Shown: positions 1-6,251, counted from the first letter of the stretch. The stretch is DNA of 9,474 bases from Patescibacteria group bacterium (GCA_030917205.1 JAUPVE010000019.1:1-9474); one strand, 5' to 3'. Notes: generated by a model not told the origin, from the letters alone. Made by a program: numbers and translations.

Positions 1-410
1 TATTTTCCCAATGCTTCATCCATGAAGAAAAAAATACTTTGGCTGTGACAAAAATAATGCAAGCCATCACTTCTCATGACAAAGATGATTTAAAAATTGT
101 CGATAAAATCACAGCTTGTTTGATCATTGCTGACAAGTCCGATGTCCATCGCACTCGAGTATCTATCAAAGACAAAAAAAGTATCATGGCCGATATCCAT
201 GATCGCGTAAACTACGCTGTCACTGATAATAAACTTTTTGTTGATGACAAAAAAAAGACCATCACTCTGGCCATCAAGTTGGACACCAATTTTACCGATA
301 TTTTAGATTATTTTACTATCTTTGTAGAGCGTATGACCTACTGTCAAAAAGCAGCTGATTTTCTAAATTACGAATTCAAACTCAAAATAAATAATACTAC
401 CTTAGCGTAA
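1..410 (+). CDS. HD-type metal-dependent phosphohydrolase, C-terminal part (5' truncated by window edge)
   Basis: The reading frame is open from the first full codon at position 3 to the TAA at 408-410, so the true start and most of the HD domain lie left of the window. The first possible start inside the window is TTG at 39, but the frame continues in phase upstream with residues such as HEEKN, so that TTG is probably internal. The visible part contains IIADKSDVHRTRV, DIHDRVNYAV and ERMTYCQKAADFL. From memory these match the C-terminal half of HD-domain phosphohydrolases common in Bacillota, which carry 'ILADKxDVxRxRVR...DIHDRVNYAV' and end near 'INGT.L'. The family is assumed to hydrolyse a phosphate ester with a metal held by HD residues; the substrate is unknown. 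The metal ligands are outside the window, so activity cannot be judged. The 3' end overlaps the convergent peptidase gene by 14 bp. Confidence 0.7.
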   Translation, partial: FSQCFIHEEKNTLAVTKIMQAITSHDKDDLKIVDKITACLIIADKSDVHRTRVSIKDKKSIMADIHDRVNYAVTDNKLFVDDKKKTITLAIKLDTNFTDILDYFTIFVERMTYCQKAADFLNYEFKLKINNTTLA

Positions 411-1227
411 ACACAAGCCCCCTCTTTGGACCGACAGCAGCATATTTTGCCTCATCCCAATCAGCGATAGCGTACATCAAATTGTCTTGAGTGTATATAA
501 AATCTGCTCCTAGTCTAGTACCAGGATCATTAGTAATAAATTTATCACCAGTAAATCCCTTGATCACCAGCATGTGATAGACTGGGCCACCGTTTTGAAA
601 ATTAGGATTATCTAGCTTCTTACCATCGGCTGGCACAATCACTGGCCTCCCCTGTCTCAATAAATCTTTTATTTTTTCAACTGTCAGATTTTCCACTACT
701 TCCATTTTTTGATTGTACATCGCTAGAGCCAGCTCCATTTCTTTGGCTACTGGTAACTCTGGATGCACCCCCCAAGTCTTCACTTCCCAATCCACCATAT
801 CTAAAATTATTTTTTCCACTGCTAGCTTGTCTGGCATTTTTTTATTGGCATAGTAATGCTCGACCATGATCAAGCTGGATTCTTCACAGGCATCTTGAAA
901 AGGCTGAGCCCAGTTGGCAGTCGGTGCTTGAGAAGTAAAAGGTACAGCTAAATTTATAGCTGCTAAATTTTCTGCTGGTTTGACCACTGGATCTTGTGAG
1001 GTGGTAGTCGGCTTATTTTGACTGGGACTAGTAGTAGTATTTTTTACAGGAGTAGTAGTGGTATTTTTATCTGTTGTAGTGGTGCCAGTACCAGCCTTAA
1101 AATCCTCATAGGTCTGGGCTTGGGGTAGCTCAATATTATTTTTATCAGACTGAGCCTGACTAAAATAATAGTAGCCAAAAGCAGCGACAAACAATATTAC
1201 CACTAAAATGTATATTTTTCTCTTCAT
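397..1227 (-). CDS. Membrane-anchored or secreted C39-like (papain-fold) cysteine peptidase
   Basis: This 276-residue protein starts with a basic MKRK and a hydrophobic segment (about residues 5-21), a signal anchor that places the rest outside the membrane. Residues 47-77 form a Thr-rich, low-complexity spacer with repeated KNTTT units. The C-terminal domain (about 92-276) has the C39_2/BtrH-like layout: VPFTSQAP with Gln100 as likely oxyanion residue, DACEESS with Cys114 as nucleophile, GGPVYHMLVIKGF with His218, and ITNDPGTR with Asp234. Proteins with this anchor, linker and C39-like domain are, from memory, frequent in Patescibacteria; their substrates are not established. No ABC transporter or bacteriocin precursor is nearby, so a bacteriocin-processing role is not supported. 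The ATG start is fixed by the anchor and by a promoter ending only 6 bp upstream. The gene ends inside the convergent HD gene, and no terminator is visible between them. Confidence 0.82.
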   Translation of the reverse strand: MKRKIYILVVILFVAAFGYYYFSQAQSDKNNIELPQAQTYEDFKAGTGTTTTDKNTTTTPVKNTTTSPSQNKPTTTSQDPVVKPAENLAAINLAVPFTSQAPTANWAQPFQDACEESSLIMVEHYYANKKMPDKLAVEKIILDMVDWEVKTWGVHPELPVAKEMELALAMYNQKMEVVENLTVEKIKDLLRQGRPVIVPADGKKLDNPNFQNGGPVYHMLVIKGFTGDKFITNDPGTRLGADFIYTQDNLMYAIADWDEAKYAAVGPKRGLVFTLR

Positions 1228-1233
1228 AAAATC

Positions 1234-1262
1234 ATCATAACAGCTTTATTTGTTATTGACAA
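1234..1262 (-). promoter_or_regulatory. Sigma70-type promoter of the C39-like peptidase, probably leaderless
   Basis: Read on the minus strand there is TTGTCA (1262-1257), a 17-bp spacer and TATGAT (1239-1234), each one mismatch from consensus. Only six bases (1233-1228) separate the -10 box from the ATG at 1227, so the expected transcription start falls on or next to the start codon. No Shine-Dalgarno sequence is present, which agrees with a leaderless mRNA. Confidence 0.6.
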
Positions 1263-1283
1263 TGAAGCTCATTTAATTATGCA

Positions 1284-1319
1284 AAAAGAAAAGAACCGAG
1301 TCTGTTGACTACGGTCCTT
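1284..1319 (-). terminator. Intrinsic terminator of the small-ORF transcription unit
   Basis: On the minus strand AAGGACCG (1319-1312), a bulged T, AGTC, loop AACA, GACT and CGGTTCTT (1298-1291) form a 12-bp stem. It holds one G-U pair and one bulge, and is followed directly by TTCTTTTTG. On the plus strand the G-U pair becomes an A-C mismatch and no T-tract follows, so the signal is minus-strand specific. It closes a unit transcribed through 1361-1546. Confidence 0.75.
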
Positions 1320-1330
1320 CTATCTGTACT

Positions 1331-1364
1331 CTAGTTATCGCCCATATGTTGGGAGATAAGCTAG
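1331..1364 (-). other. Stable hairpin overlapping the stop codon of the small ORF
   Basis: CTAG, TTATC and CCCA (1331-1344) pair with TGGG, GATAA and CTAG (1350-1364), interrupted only by single-base bulges or mismatches, around a TATGT loop. It covers the TAG stop at 1361-1363 and lies just upstream of the terminator, where it may protect the 3' end of the transcript from exonucleases (inference). Confidence 0.5.
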
Positions 1365-1546
1365 AAGTTTGGGGTCGAACTGCTATAGTTCGCTAAACCA
1401 TTATTGACAACGGTCAGGATGGTAGTGATCAAATCGATCAGCAGTTCGTAAACTCCGGGGGCGAATATCTTGAATAAGATAAGCAAGAAGACCAGTTGGA
1501 AAAAAGCGCCAATTGCTCTAAACATATGTTTGCTTATTAACTTCAA
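1361..1546 (-). CDS. Small hydrophobic membrane protein (hypothetical, about 54-61 residues)
   Basis: I do not recognise this protein. It starts at TTG (1546, 61 residues) or more plausibly at ATG (1525, 54 residues, MFRAIGAFF...). It has a hydrophobic stretch FFQLVFLLILFKIF (about residues 15-28 from TTG), a Pro-Gly turn, and a second amphipathic segment ELLIDLITTILTVV (34-47). The polar tail is Ser-rich. Support for a real gene is indirect. Many codons end in C or G, unlike random AT-rich intergenic DNA; a minus-strand terminator follows; and a structured leader precedes it. A single-pass membrane peptide, a toxin-like peptide or a leader peptide would all fit. Equally, the ORF may be incidental within a structured RNA. 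No Shine-Dalgarno sequence is seen; the TTG lies in a CTTCA/TGAAG hairpin. Confidence 0.5.
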   Translation of the reverse strand: MKLISKHMFRAIGAFFQLVFLLILFKIFAPGVYELLIDLITTILTVVNNGLANYSSSTPNF

Positions 1547-1548
1547 GG

Positions 1549-1668
1549 CCTGAAGAAGAACTCAAGGACTACGACTATTGTCCTTCTTTTTGGCTTTTGA
1601 AGCCTTATCCAAGTTCTCTCCAGACAGCTTTGCTCAAAAACCCTTTAAATAAGGCTGACTGGAGAGAA
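1549..1668 (-). promoter_or_regulatory. Structured leader with interleaved (pseudoknot-type) pairings upstream of the small ORF
   Basis: On the minus strand, in order: TTCTCTCCAG (1668-1659), AGCCTTAT (1656-1649), then CTGGAGAGAA (1623-1614) and ATAAGGCT (1608-1601). The first pairs perfectly with the third (10 bp) and the second with the fourth (8 bp). The order a-b-a'-b' means a pseudoknot or two competing folds. A third hairpin, GGCTT-CAA-AAGCC (1604-1592), competes for the 3' strand of the second helix. A fourth, AAGGAC...GTCCTT (1584-1563), follows. This resembles a switching leader, but I cannot assign it to a known riboswitch class and no promoter for it is clear. The same pairings exist on the plus strand, so orientation rests on the downstream minus-strand ORF and terminator. 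Confidence 0.45.
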
Positions 1669-1698
1669 ATTCGCTTTGTAAGGTACTTATTGCTCCCT

Positions 1699-1741
1699 TA
1701 TATATAAAGACGGCTGAAAAGGGCTAATATTACAGCTCCGT
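1699..1741 (-). terminator. Possible weak terminator of comM
   Basis: Around the comM stop codon ACGG-(AG)-CTG (1741-1733) can pair with CAGCCGT (1716-1710). The stem has a 2-nt bulge and a 16-nt loop, and is followed by TCTTTATATAT on the minus strand. The stem is imperfect and the tail only moderately T-rich, so read-through into the downstream leader is possible. Confidence 0.3.
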
Positions 1742-3241
1742 CCATATTTTATTACGATATTGGAGGGCCTCTAGGATGTGCTCATCCTCTATATCTGTGG
1801 CCCCAGCTAGATCAGCAATGGTCCTTGCGACCTTCAAAATTTTGAAATAAGCTCGAGCAGAGAGCTGCATTTTTTCAGTGGCGACTGCCAATATTTTTTG
1901 GCTACTCGCTGACGATAGGCAATATTTTTTGACAGCCTTGGATGATAGGTCACTATTTAACAAATTTTGCTGACGCGCTTTTTGCTTTTCTCTGGCTGAT
2001 ACTACTCTAGCTAAAATATTTTTAGAACTTTCAGCGGTGTTTTGATTATTTATCAAATCATTACTTTTGACTCTCGCTACTGACATATGCAAATCAATAC
2101 GATCAAGCAGTGGGCCTGATAATTTTTTCCGATATCTCAAAATTTCTGGTGGCGTGCAATGACATTCATGAGTCGGATCAGTCAGATAGCCACATGGACA
2201 AGGATTGGCTGTAGCTAAAAATATAAAATCAGCTGGGTAATCTACCGATCCTTTGATCCGCGAGACTGTGATAATTTTATCTTCTAGGGGCTGACGCAAA
2301 GCCTCAAGGACTGCGCGCGGAAACTCTAAAATTTCATCAAAGAATAAAACATTTTTGTGAGCCAAAGATATTTCGCCAGGCTTGGGGCTACTACCACCAC
2401 CGACAATGGCCGAGACAGAAGCTGAGTGATGCGGACCACGCAAAAATCGACTGCGCACCAAATAATTTTCTTCATTGAGTAGGCCAGCTAGACTATATAT
2501 CTTACTGACAGCTAGTGACTCATCTAATGATAGCGGTGGTAAAATAGATAAAAAGCTTTTAGCGAGCATAGTTTTACCCGATCCTGGTGGGCCGACCATC
2601 AAGATATTGTGTCCACCGGCAGCGGCAATCTCCAAAGCGCGCTTGGCTTGCATTTGCCCTTGGACTTCTTGAAAATCAAAAGTTGACTGACTAGGCGCAT
2701 CTTCAAAAAGAGCTGGTACTTGGGTAGCTATTTTTTTCTGATTATTGAGATGACTAGTCAGTTGCTCTAAATTAGCGACAGGATAAATATTGACCCCAGT
2801 GATGACACTGGCTTCTTTGGCATTTTGCACTGGCACAAAAATATCTTGGAAACCAAAGTCTTTCAAGGCCGCGACCATGACCATGATACCGGGCACAGCT
2901 TTGACTGCCCCGGTCAATGACAGCTCACCGATAAAAGCCGAATGTTCTTTGATATCTCGAAGCTCACCACTAGTCTGCAAGACGCTGACAGCCATAGATA
3001 GGTCATAGGCTCCCCCGCTTTTTTGAACTTGAGCTGGAGCTAGATTGATCACAACTTTTTGCCGGGGAAAAACAAAACCACTATTTTCAATAGCGGCCCA
3101 GACTCTTTCTCTAGCCTCCTGCACAGCAGCATCTGGCAAGCCAACAATAATAATCTTGGGCAAATGCCTAGATAAATTAGTTTCCACCTCTACCAAAGTG
3201 CCTTTGAGGCCTTGGATGGCAATAGTATAAATTTTGGACAT
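1730..3241 (-). CDS. comM: ComM/YifB-family Mg-chelatase-like AAA+ ATPase
   Basis: This complete 503-residue protein has the usual length for ComM/YifB. The N-terminal Lon-protease-like fold domain (about 1-165) shows KIIIVGLPDAAVQEARERV and KVVINLAPA. The central ATPase has Walker A GPPGSGKT (217-224), HHSASVSAIVGGG (271-283), Walker B LFFDEILEF (299-307), ATANPCPCGY (343-352) and GPLLDRIDLH (376-385). Four Cys (348, 350, 360, 362) may bind zinc. The C-terminal domain has SARAYFKILKVARTIADL (461-478), typical of the family. In Vibrio and Haemophilus, ComM is a hexameric helicase that promotes branch migration when incoming single-stranded DNA integrates during natural transformation; that role is inferred here. 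ATG at 3241 is preferred because the family's N-terminal strand begins right after it, and a promoter lies about 32 bp upstream. No Shine-Dalgarno sequence is seen. Confidence 0.95.
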   Translation of the reverse strand: MSKIYTIAIQGLKGTLVEVETNLSRHLPKIIIVGLPDAAVQEARERVWAAIENSGFVFPRQKVVINLAPAQVQKSGGAYDLSMAVSVLQTSGELRDIKEHSAFIGELSLTGAVKAVPGIMVMVAALKDFGFQDIFVPVQNAKEASVITGVNIYPVANLEQLTSHLNNQKKIATQVPALFEDAPSQSTFDFQEVQGQMQAKRALEIAAAGGHNILMVGPPGSGKTMLAKSFLSILPPLSLDESLAVSKIYSLAGLLNEENYLVRSRFLRGPHHSASVSAIVGGGSSPKPGEISLAHKNVLFFDEILEFPRAVLEALRQPLEDKIITVSRIKGSVDYPADFIFLATANPCPCGYLTDPTHECHCTPPEILRYRKKLSGPLLDRIDLHMSVARVKSNDLINNQNTAESSKNILARVVSAREKQKARQQNLLNSDLSSKAVKKYCLSSASSQKILAVATEKMQLSARAYFKILKVARTIADLAGATDIEDEHILEALQYRNKIWTEL

Positions 3242-3273
3242 AATAAAAAATCGCTTTTCTTTTTCTTATCCTA

Positions 3274-3303
3274 ATCTTACTACTAGCTAGAAATAGAAGT
3301 CAA
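3274..3303 (-). promoter_or_regulatory. Promoter of comM
   Basis: On the minus strand TTGACT (3303-3298), an 18-bp spacer and TAAGAT (3279-3274) give a plausible sigma70-type promoter. The predicted start is near 3267, leaving a leader of about 25 nt before the ATG at 3241. The -10 box matches only four of six consensus bases. Confidence 0.5.
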
Positions 3304-3309
3304 GGGGAC

Positions 3310-3429
3310 AAAAAAACCACCTAACTAGAGCCTGTCATCCTGAATTTATTTCAGGATCTCCGAGCAACTTTTGCGACTCGGAGATGCCGAAACAAGTTCG
3401 GCATGACAATAATTTATTGGCGGTTTTTT
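3310..3429. terminator. Composite bidirectional terminator of the dksA-lspA-tspO operon
   Basis: AAAAAACCACC (3311-3321) and GGCGGTTTTTT (3419-3429) form an inverted repeat with a single mismatch. T-tracts therefore appear at the 3' end on either strand. It lies 24 bp after the stop of the minus-strand gene ending at 3454, so its main job is probably to end that operon. Unusually, the loop is about 97 nt and contains a separate 76-bp palindromic element. Confidence 0.6.
3333..3408. repeat. Nested 76-bp palindromic element (REP/MITE-like)
   Basis: TGTCAT (3333-3338) and ATGACA (3403-3408) are the ends. Inside are two short arms, CCTGAA-tttat-TTCAGG (3339-3355) and GCCGAA-acaag-TTCGGC (3386-3402). 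Between them is a central stem ATCTCCGAG (3356-3364) with CTCGGAGAT (3377-3385) around a 12-nt loop. The result is a three-armed cruciform. The two side arms differ in sequence yet each is self-complementary, which suggests selection on structure. From memory, dispersed repeats beginning 'TGTCAT.CTGAA' are found in many bacterial genomes; copy number here cannot be seen. No transposase is present in the window. Confidence 0.75.
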
Positions 3430-3453
3430 ATTCCTTATTACGACTTGTAAAAA

Positions 3454-4704
3454 TTATTTATCTAAAAATTTAAAAGTAGAGATTATTTCTTCCCTCACAG
3501 ATACATTAGGTTTATGCTGTATTTCATCTGGAAAATCTATCCTGTACACACCATTATTGTACTCAAACATAATTCCATATGTTGCAGAATACCCACCGAC
3601 AATTACTTCGTAAGCCTTGATACCAGCAAGTTCTATTTCAGATTCTTTTTGAATAAAAGCTTTATCATCAGTAAACATATCTTCTAGACTACCATAATGA
3701 CGTTGACCCATCCAACTTCCACCCTTAGCATATTCATTATTCAAATCGTCCCAATAAGATACAGTCATATAAGTAAAATATCCAGGAATATTTTTACCTT
3801 CTAAATTTTTTGCCTCTCTATCAAAAACTTTTAAATAGGTTATAGTACCAGAGTTATCTTCTGTCCCCTCTTCTAATAAGGAGTTATTGGGGTACTTAAA
3901 CTCAAAACCATACCTTTTATTAGTGTATAAGCTCCAAGAATCGGCACTTGTTATGGATTTATCACTAATATTAAATGAGAAACTATTTTGTAAGACTGAA
4001 AAATATACTTTACCCTGCTCTACATCAGCACTCTTAAAATTAAAAGTTGGTTCTGACTCATAAATAGAGCCAAACCCATCAGGATTTACGCAGGTTAATT
4101 CAATTTTTGGATCAAAAGTATGCTTTACACCACCATCTACCAATAAATTACTTAAATATGCTCTGCCGGCTACCCTATCAGCACCGGTGCCACAATCATC
4201 ACTAATATCAAAAAATAATTTAACACCATTCACTGACATTGAGATATTATTATTTATGACAATTAAAATACGCTCAGATAATAAGTCAATGTAATAATAT
4301 TCTTTGATAATGCTACCCATATCTCCCAGCCCAGACTCTAACAAGGCAATGTTTGGCTTATTGGTTTTATAAAATTTTGGCTCACTTCCACCAGGAGCAT
4401 CATATATGACATTGTCTAGTAAAACTTTTTTTACTCCGTTTTTGCTAATATACACAATATTTTTTTGATTCTCTAGTACATAAGATAATTCTATCGAATC
4501 ATATTGATATTTATTGTCTTGAATTACTACGCTTTTTTCTTTATTTTGCCCCTCACTTATAACTTTATCATTTTTTTGCACAACTTTTTTTCCATTAGTA
4601 GACACCATATTCAAAAGCACTGCCCCTGATAATAAAAAACATACTATCACAAAAGACCAAGCGAAAGTTTGCTCTTTCTTTTTATTTTGTTTTGATTTTT
4701 TCAT
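3454..4704 (-). CDS. Membrane-anchored hypothetical protein with PsbP-like C-terminal domain
   Basis: I cannot assign a specific function to this 416-residue protein. The N-terminus is strongly basic (MKKSKQNKKK) followed by one hydrophobic helix (about 14-33), giving an anchor with the bulk outside the membrane. Residues 60-255 look like a beta-rich domain with Cys171 and Cys205, which could form a disulfide. From about 257 the sequence WSLYTNKRYGFEFKYPNN, ending in REEIISTFKFLDK, resembles the PsbP-like/DUF-type domain often seen at the C-terminus of Patescibacteria lipoproteins and anchored proteins. It is the last gene of the operon, 29 bp after the two-helix membrane protein and 24 bp before the terminator. 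The coding sequence looks more AT-rich than pnp or comM, a possible sign of a separate history. Confidence 0.75.
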   Translation of the reverse strand: MKKSKQNKKKEQTFAWSFVIVCFLLSGAVLLNMVSTNGKKVVQKNDKVISEGQNKEKSVVIQDNKYQYDSIELSYVLENQKNIVYISKNGVKKVLLDNVIYDAPGGSEPKFYKTNKPNIALLESGLGDMGSIIKEYYYIDLLSERILIVINNNISMSVNGVKLFFDISDDCGTGADRVAGRAYLSNLLVDGGVKHTFDPKIELTCVNPDGFGSIYESEPTFNFKSADVEQGKVYFSVLQNSFSFNISDKSITSADSWSLYTNKRYGFEFKYPNNSLLEEGTEDNSGTITYLKVFDREAKNLEGKNIPGYFTYMTVSYWDDLNNEYAKGGSWMGQRHYGSLEDMFTDDKAFIQKESEIELAGIKAYEVIVGGYSATYGIMFEYNNGVYRIDFPDEIQHKPNVSVREEIISTFKFLDK

Positions 4705-4733
4705 AATTTTATTTTATTTAAGATTTACAAAAA

Positions 4734-4955
4734 TCATTTATTAGTCAGAAAATATAAAGCCAAAATCAATACTACAAACCATATAATTAAATATTTCTTC
4801 CAGTGCCTCTTCAGACCATCCAAGTTAGATGAGTAAATAAACGGACCTAAGGCCGTAACACGCTTCCTATCTTCTTTAGTCGTATACTTCATTATGACAT
4901 AAAAGAACCAAATTATACCCAGGGATATTACTCCTATTGCTATATAAACGATCAT
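4734..4955 (-). CDS. Small two-helix membrane protein (hypothetical)
   Basis: This 73-residue protein has two predicted membrane helices (about 2-22 and 53-70) joined by a basic loop (KYTTKEDRKR and KRHWKKY). By the positive-inside rule both ends would face outward and the loop would be cytoplasmic. I recognise no family. It sits 20 bp after tspO and 29 bp before the anchored 416-residue gene, all on one strand, so it is probably co-transcribed. The ATG at 4955 is the natural start; no Shine-Dalgarno sequence precedes it. Confidence 0.65.
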   Translation of the reverse strand: MIVYIAIGVISLGIIWFFYVIMKYTTKEDRKRVTALGPFIYSSNLDGLKRHWKKYLIIWFVVLILALYFLTNK

Positions 4956-4975
4956 AAAATTAAAAAATAATTATC

Positions 4976-5452
4976 TTAATTCAACTGCCAAATTGTATAG
5001 TTCAAATAGCCAGCAAAGCTGACCCAGAGCAAATACGGTATCAATAAAGCGCCCGCTTTTTTATCCAAACGGAAAAACCATAGCATCAATGTAAAAATCA
5101 TGAGCCACAACACAATGATTGCTATGAAAGCATAAAAAGGGCTATGTAAATTAAAAAATGCTACTGACCAGAAGATATTAAAGAGCAGATGCACTAGAAA
5201 AAATACTACTGCCCGATGAGCACTCTTGGAGTGACTAGCTTTTTGCCAGATGAGAAACAAGGCAATGCCCATCAAAATAAAAAGTGTGGTCCAGACAGGA
5301 CCAAAGAGCCAAGATGGTGGATTCCAAGTTGGTTTGTTGATCGTCTGATACCATGTAGCTATCTCCGGAGTAGTAAAAAATGAGCCAATAAAGCCAGCAC
5401 CCAAGCAAATCAACACCGCTGAAAATAATTTTACAATACTTTTTGTTTTCAT
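4976..5452 (-). CDS. tspO: TspO/MBR-family tryptophan-rich sensory protein
   Basis: At 158 residues it has the family's usual length and five membrane helices. Hallmarks: WYQTINKPTWNPPSWLFGPVW (34-54, first loop and helix 2), LMGIALFLIWQ (60-70), NIFWSVAFFNLHSP (92-105, helix 3) and PYLLWVSFAGYLNYTIWQLN (139-158, helix 5). TspO proteins bind porphyrins and related hydrophobic ligands and have been linked to tetrapyrrole and stress responses. The role in an organism with a probably reduced metabolism is unclear, and no haem genes are nearby. Its ATG overlaps the lspA stop codon as ATGA (5452-5449), so translation is probably coupled to lspA. Confidence 0.93.
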   Translation of the reverse strand: MKTKSIVKLFSAVLICLGAGFIGSFFTTPEIATWYQTINKPTWNPPSWLFGPVWTTLFILMGIALFLIWQKASHSKSAHRAVVFFLVHLLFNIFWSVAFFNLHSPFYAFIAIIVLWLMIFTLMLWFFRLDKKAGALLIPYLLWVSFAGYLNYTIWQLN

Positions 5453-5859
5453 GATTTATTTTTTAATTGTCTAAATAAAAAATAGCACACCCCGAGGAAA
5501 ATATAAACATCACTCAGGTTAAAAACTGTAAAAAATGGTACATTGAAATAATCTATCACTCCCCCATACTGCAAACGATCCCAAATATTACTAGCAGCGC
5601 CGATGATGATCAGGCCATAAGGCCAGATATACTTTTTTTCAGACTTCAAATCTCTATACCAGACAAAAAGCAAAGCCAGAAATACCAAAAATAATAATGG
5701 ATACAGGACTTGCACTGGCACAGGTAGCGAAAAAGCAATATTTTTATTGATATACAAAGCAAAAACACCATCCTCAGCGGATAATGTTTTTAAAAAGAAT
5801 ATTTTCAGGAATCTATCTAGGATCAATAAGCTCGCTAACCCCAAATAGTATTTAAACAT
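5449..5859 (-). CDS. lspA: Lipoprotein signal peptidase (signal peptidase II), short form
   Basis: The family cleaves the signal peptide of prolipoproteins just before the lipid-modified Cys, inside the membrane. From ATG 5859 the protein has 136 residues, short against about 150-170 in the family. Four hydrophobic helices are visible (about 5-22, 50-67, 80-90 and 117-129). Conserved parts present: LDRFLK with Asp15, NKNIAFSL (38-45), GAASNIWDRL (87-96), VIDYF with Asp103, and FNLSDVYI with Asp117. Asp103 and Asp117 correspond to the catalytic aspartate pair. The frame also runs upstream to a TTG at 5895. ATG 5859 is preferred because the TTG start would overlap the previous gene by 31 bp and add 12 residues with no counterpart in the family. 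With ATG the gap is 5 bp. It is followed by tspO with an ATGA overlap. Confidence 0.9.
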   Translation of the reverse strand: MFKYYLGLASLLILDRFLKIFFLKTLSAEDGVFALYINKNIAFSLPVPVQVLYPLLFLVFLALLFVWYRDLKSEKKYIWPYGLIIIGAASNIWDRLQYGGVIDYFNVPFFTVFNLSDVYIFLGVCYFLFRQLKNKS

Positions 5860-5864
5860 AATAT

Positions 5865-6227
5865 TTATAGAGATTTGCGCTTGCAATCCATACAAGCTGT
5901 GGCTGATGGGAAAGCTTCTAGACGCTTTGGATCAATCGGCTTGGCACAAGACTCGCACAAACCATAGTTACCCTCATCAATTTTACGCAAAGCTTTGTCT
6001 ACATTGAACAAAGATATCTCTAAAGTCTTTTCTAAAGATAGATTCTTTTCAAAATCTACTACTTCAGCGGCATTCTCATCTTCTTTGTCGCCATAATCCT
6101 CAAACTTGGCACTAAAGTCATTACCATCTCCTTGGACTGTATCGGCGTTTAACTCACGTAATATTTCTTCGCGTCTTTTTTCTAATTCACTCTTACGAGT
6201 TTCTAAAAATTTTACATCAAATGTCAT
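5865..6227 (-). CDS. TraR/DksA-type C4 zinc-finger protein
   Basis: From ATG 6227 the protein has 120 residues. An N-terminal helical or coiled-coil region (about 7-28, rich in Glu, Lys and Arg) and an acidic middle (DYGDKEDENAAE, 44-55) precede the helix LSLEKTLEISLFNVDKALRKID. The zinc finger then follows: GNYGLCESCAKPI...RLEAFPSATACMDCKR with Cys91, Cys94, Cys112 and Cys115. This is the DksA/TraR fold, whose members insert their coiled coil into the RNA polymerase secondary channel to tune initiation. Whether this one responds to ppGpp cannot be told. A GTG at 6248 in the same frame is rejected as start because it lies upstream of the predicted transcription start. The pairing with lspA 5 bp downstream recalls the DksA-like/lspA neighbourhood seen in other bacteria (from memory). 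Confidence 0.9.
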   Translation of the reverse strand: MTFDVKFLETRKSELEKRREEILRELNADTVQGDGNDFSAKFEDYGDKEDENAAEVVDFEKNLSLEKTLEISLFNVDKALRKIDEGNYGLCESCAKPIDPKRLEAFPSATACMDCKRKSL

Positions 6228-6251
6228 CTTGCAGGCTTTAATTACCACAAT

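Noticed and set aside
997..1089. Trinucleotide-like repeats suggesting a CRISPR or minisatellite
   Set aside because: They are Thr codons (ACT/ACC) of the low-complexity linker in the C39-like protein; there are no constant repeats with spacers.
1664..1706. Plus-strand promoter TTGTAA-17-TATATA
   Set aside because: Both boxes match only four of six consensus positions, and it would read antisense into comM with no gene to serve.
2475..3230. Three plus-strand open frames opposite comM
   Set aside because: They are shadows of the well-supported minus-strand ComM gene and have no features of their own.
5860..5895. TTG at 5895 as the lspA start
   Set aside because: It would add 12 residues with no family counterpart and overlap the dksA-like gene by 31 bp. 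ATG 5859 gives a normal N-terminus and a 5-bp gap.
6228..6248. GTG at 6248 as the start of the DksA-like gene
   Set aside because: The predicted transcription start from the 6252-6280 promoter is near 6245, downstream of this codon; ATG 6227 fits.
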